A model generated the notes under the pieces. That model worked only from the letters and a program-made list of their open reading frames with translations, did no database searches and was not told the origin of the DNA. Below, piece by piece: positions 59,737 to 64,000 of a DNA stretch of 64,000 nt (its first letter is position 1; each line of letters starts with the position of its first letter). The stretch lies in contig JAOTOM010003833.1 of assembly GCA_034440615.1 (NCBI GenBank), positions 1-64,000 on the forward strand, given 5' to 3'. A program made the translations under genes and the position numbers. The DNA comes from Ashinkailepas kermadecensis. Taxonomy: Eukaryota; Arthropoda; Thecostraca; Neolepadidae.

Positions 59737-59831
59737 CTGGTGTCACCCCGTCGCCGCGATCAGGTACAGCGCGGTGGCTAAGCCGCACTCACCGCTGTCG
59801 TCTGGTTACAGGTGGGGGAAGTCTAGCGTCC

Positions 59832-60035
59832 GACGTGTGCACGAAGGTTGCCTGAGCGCGAGGTGCCTCGCCTCGCACCGACGACGGACCGACACCCTGT
59901 CAGTAACGAATGTTCTTCCTGGCGGTCGACGTCTGCACGAAGGTTGCCTGAGCGCGAGGTGCCTCGCATCGCACTGACGACGGACCGACACACCGGCCAG
60001 CGAAGGATCACTTCGCTGGCGACGGATCTTCTTCC
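59832..60035. repeat. 96-bp tandem duplication
   Basis: TGCACGAAGGTTGCCTGAGC occurs at 59838 and 59934 and is followed for about 60 bases by near-identical sequence. TTCTTCCTGGCG closes both units. Confidence 0.9.
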
Positions 60036-60189
60036 TGGCGTCCTATGAACTTTTCCATGGGCAATGCAACGTATGAAGTGTGAGAGAGCGGTGGGTTGTG
60101 GTCAATGGAGGTGGTAGAGCGAGTTGCAAATCGATGTATACATGCAACACTATATCGGTACAGGTTAGGGCTTCTGACAGGCATGTACA

Positions 60190-62712
<2,523 letters not shown>

Positions 62713-64000
62713 ATGAGAGAGAGAGGGAGGAGGGAGATGTAAATGTATATTGCAGAACTGTTTAAAAGCCAGGATATGGTCGTATTTCGTGAACAATCCA
62801 TTTCAAAATTGCAGTGCATGAAGAGAAGACACAAAAGGCACCATTACACCCATTACCCAATTTACTGAGCTGCAAGTAACATGGCAAAGAAATACTTCTT
62901 TTTACAGGACTTACATTTTGTGAGTGTTCTATCGAAGCGGATTTGCACTTCGCCCATCTAGACACTATCAAGACCATCATCAAGGACATCTGCCATCATC
63001 CAGCGTTTCCACTTTTGAAGATGCCGCGTAATATTATAGAGAAGATGCTCTACGCGTCCGTATCCGAAGTACGGTTCCGCGGCCCAGATAGGTGTCCGTA
63101 GAGACAAACTGATGGTGTCGCCATGTATGGATACATACCTATGATATGGATACATACCTACCCATACCTAGTGATACATACCTATGGATCGTAGGTATGT
63201 ATCACTATGAATCTCTATGTATCACTTCGTCTTTCCCTCCTGGACGCATGTTCTTCAAATTATCAATGCACGATTTACAGCATACAATGTTCTAAGGCAG
63301 CTCCCGCAAGCACAATTTTCATTGCCGATATGCAAACACTTTCTTTCATGTCACCACCACCAGCCATCTTCAACGCCTGCAATCGGCCGTTAAGGAGAAC
63401 TCAGTTCTGACCTATTGAAGGGATGGTCAGCACCACCGGGCTGACCGTCAAAAATAGAATGTCGTTTTTTTTTTTTGGGGGGGAGAGCGTGAATATTGAT
63501 ATCAGTAATGGTACTTCCACACGTCAAGGTACTACAAGCATGCTGATAACGGTGGTTGCATGAACGCTACCAGCGTGTGTTCCACTCGCTACAAACTGAG
63601 TGTGTTATGCGATCACACATCAGAAGGGCACTGAAGGTCTGCTCATACTGGACAGCGTACCACCGTGAGACACAGAGCCATGACAATGCCAGTAAACAAC
63701 AGATACAGTAATACGAACATTGATAGAGAAATCGAATCACTTGTGTACTACCATTTGGAAACGATATCATATCACCAAACGGTCAGCAGGAATTCACGTC
63801 GCTCTATTTATTATATTGCAACCAGACGCGTCAATTGCACAAAACCGACGAGAGATCGCTTCCACAAGTCACATACACCAACGGCGAATGTGTAGAACTC
63901 TCCGAAGAAGAACGCAAGCCCACCATTTGATATCGAAGCAAGAAAAACAAAAACCGCATTCTCAGAATCAGCATATCAAAGAATACAGCTTCCTTGAAGC
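62713..64000. other. Anonymous DNA to the window end
   Basis: No gene is seen. It contains a hairpin at 63169-63207 and a T run followed by a G run at about 63465-63483. Confidence 0.4.
63169..63207. repeat. Perfect 16-bp inverted repeat within GATACATACCTA repeats
   Basis: Arms 63169-63184 and 63192-63207 are exact complements around a 7-base loop (TGGATCG). The left arm belongs to a run of ATACATACCTA units starting at about 63130, so the right arm is an inverted unit of the same repeat. Confidence 0.92.

Overview
The window is eukaryotic, non-coding-rich animal DNA. An arthropod or other invertebrate seems most likely. This rests on the mix of LINE-type and LTR retrotransposons, a tRNA-derived SINE-like unit, short TIR elements, very long (TA)n and (GA)n tracts, and a split tetraspanin-like exon; there is no marker gene that fixes the species. 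No bacterial operons, rRNA genes or CRISPR arrays are present.

Layout. 1-3.7 kb: anonymous DNA with two possible MITE-like insertions and a 0.4 kb (TA)n tract. 3.7-5.7 kb: a 5'-truncated, frameshifted LINE on the minus strand (reverse transcriptase plus RNase H). 5.7-14.1 kb: copy 1 of a large composite repeat, built around about 2.2 kb of a degenerate 21-bp tandem unit. A nearly complete LTR retrotransposon (8507-12954, minus strand, 295-bp LTRs, 5-bp target duplication) has inserted into it. 19.0-21.6 kb: a large inverted repeat with arms of about 0.85-1.1 kb around a (TA)n core. 22.7-23.5 kb: a 48-bp minisatellite, followed by a SINE-like element. 26.4-29.8 kb: copy 2 of the composite repeat, in the same orientation and without the LTR insertion. 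29.8-43.0 kb: many minisatellites (52, 44, 36, 21, 57 and 44 bp units), microsatellites, the 3' end of a second LINE, and a fragment of a transposon-associated protein. 45.7-46.2 kb: the only convincing host-gene piece, a GC-rich terminal exon of a tetraspanin-like protein. 48.4-49.8 kb: a third, decayed LINE. 53.6-60.0 kb: further minisatellites (98, 39 and 37 bp units, plus two short duplications). 60-64 kb: long (TA)n and (GA)n(TA)n(GA)n tracts and anonymous DNA.

How the parts work together. The LTR element carries gag, then a correctly phased -1 frameshift heptamer (CCCAAAC) directly after the zinc-knuckle codons with a possible stem 6 nt downstream, then protease, reverse transcriptase, RNase H and integrase. 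The LTRs differ at about 7 of 295 positions, so the insertion is fairly young. Pol is nevertheless broken by several frameshifts, one of them an exact 11-bp tandem duplication, and the protease lacks the glycine of its active-site triplet. The LINE copies are all dead fragments. The most unusual structure is the duplicated 21-bp degenerate array, with A-tracts spaced at about two helical turns and no family I can name. All positions and identities were read by eye; no alignment or database search was run.
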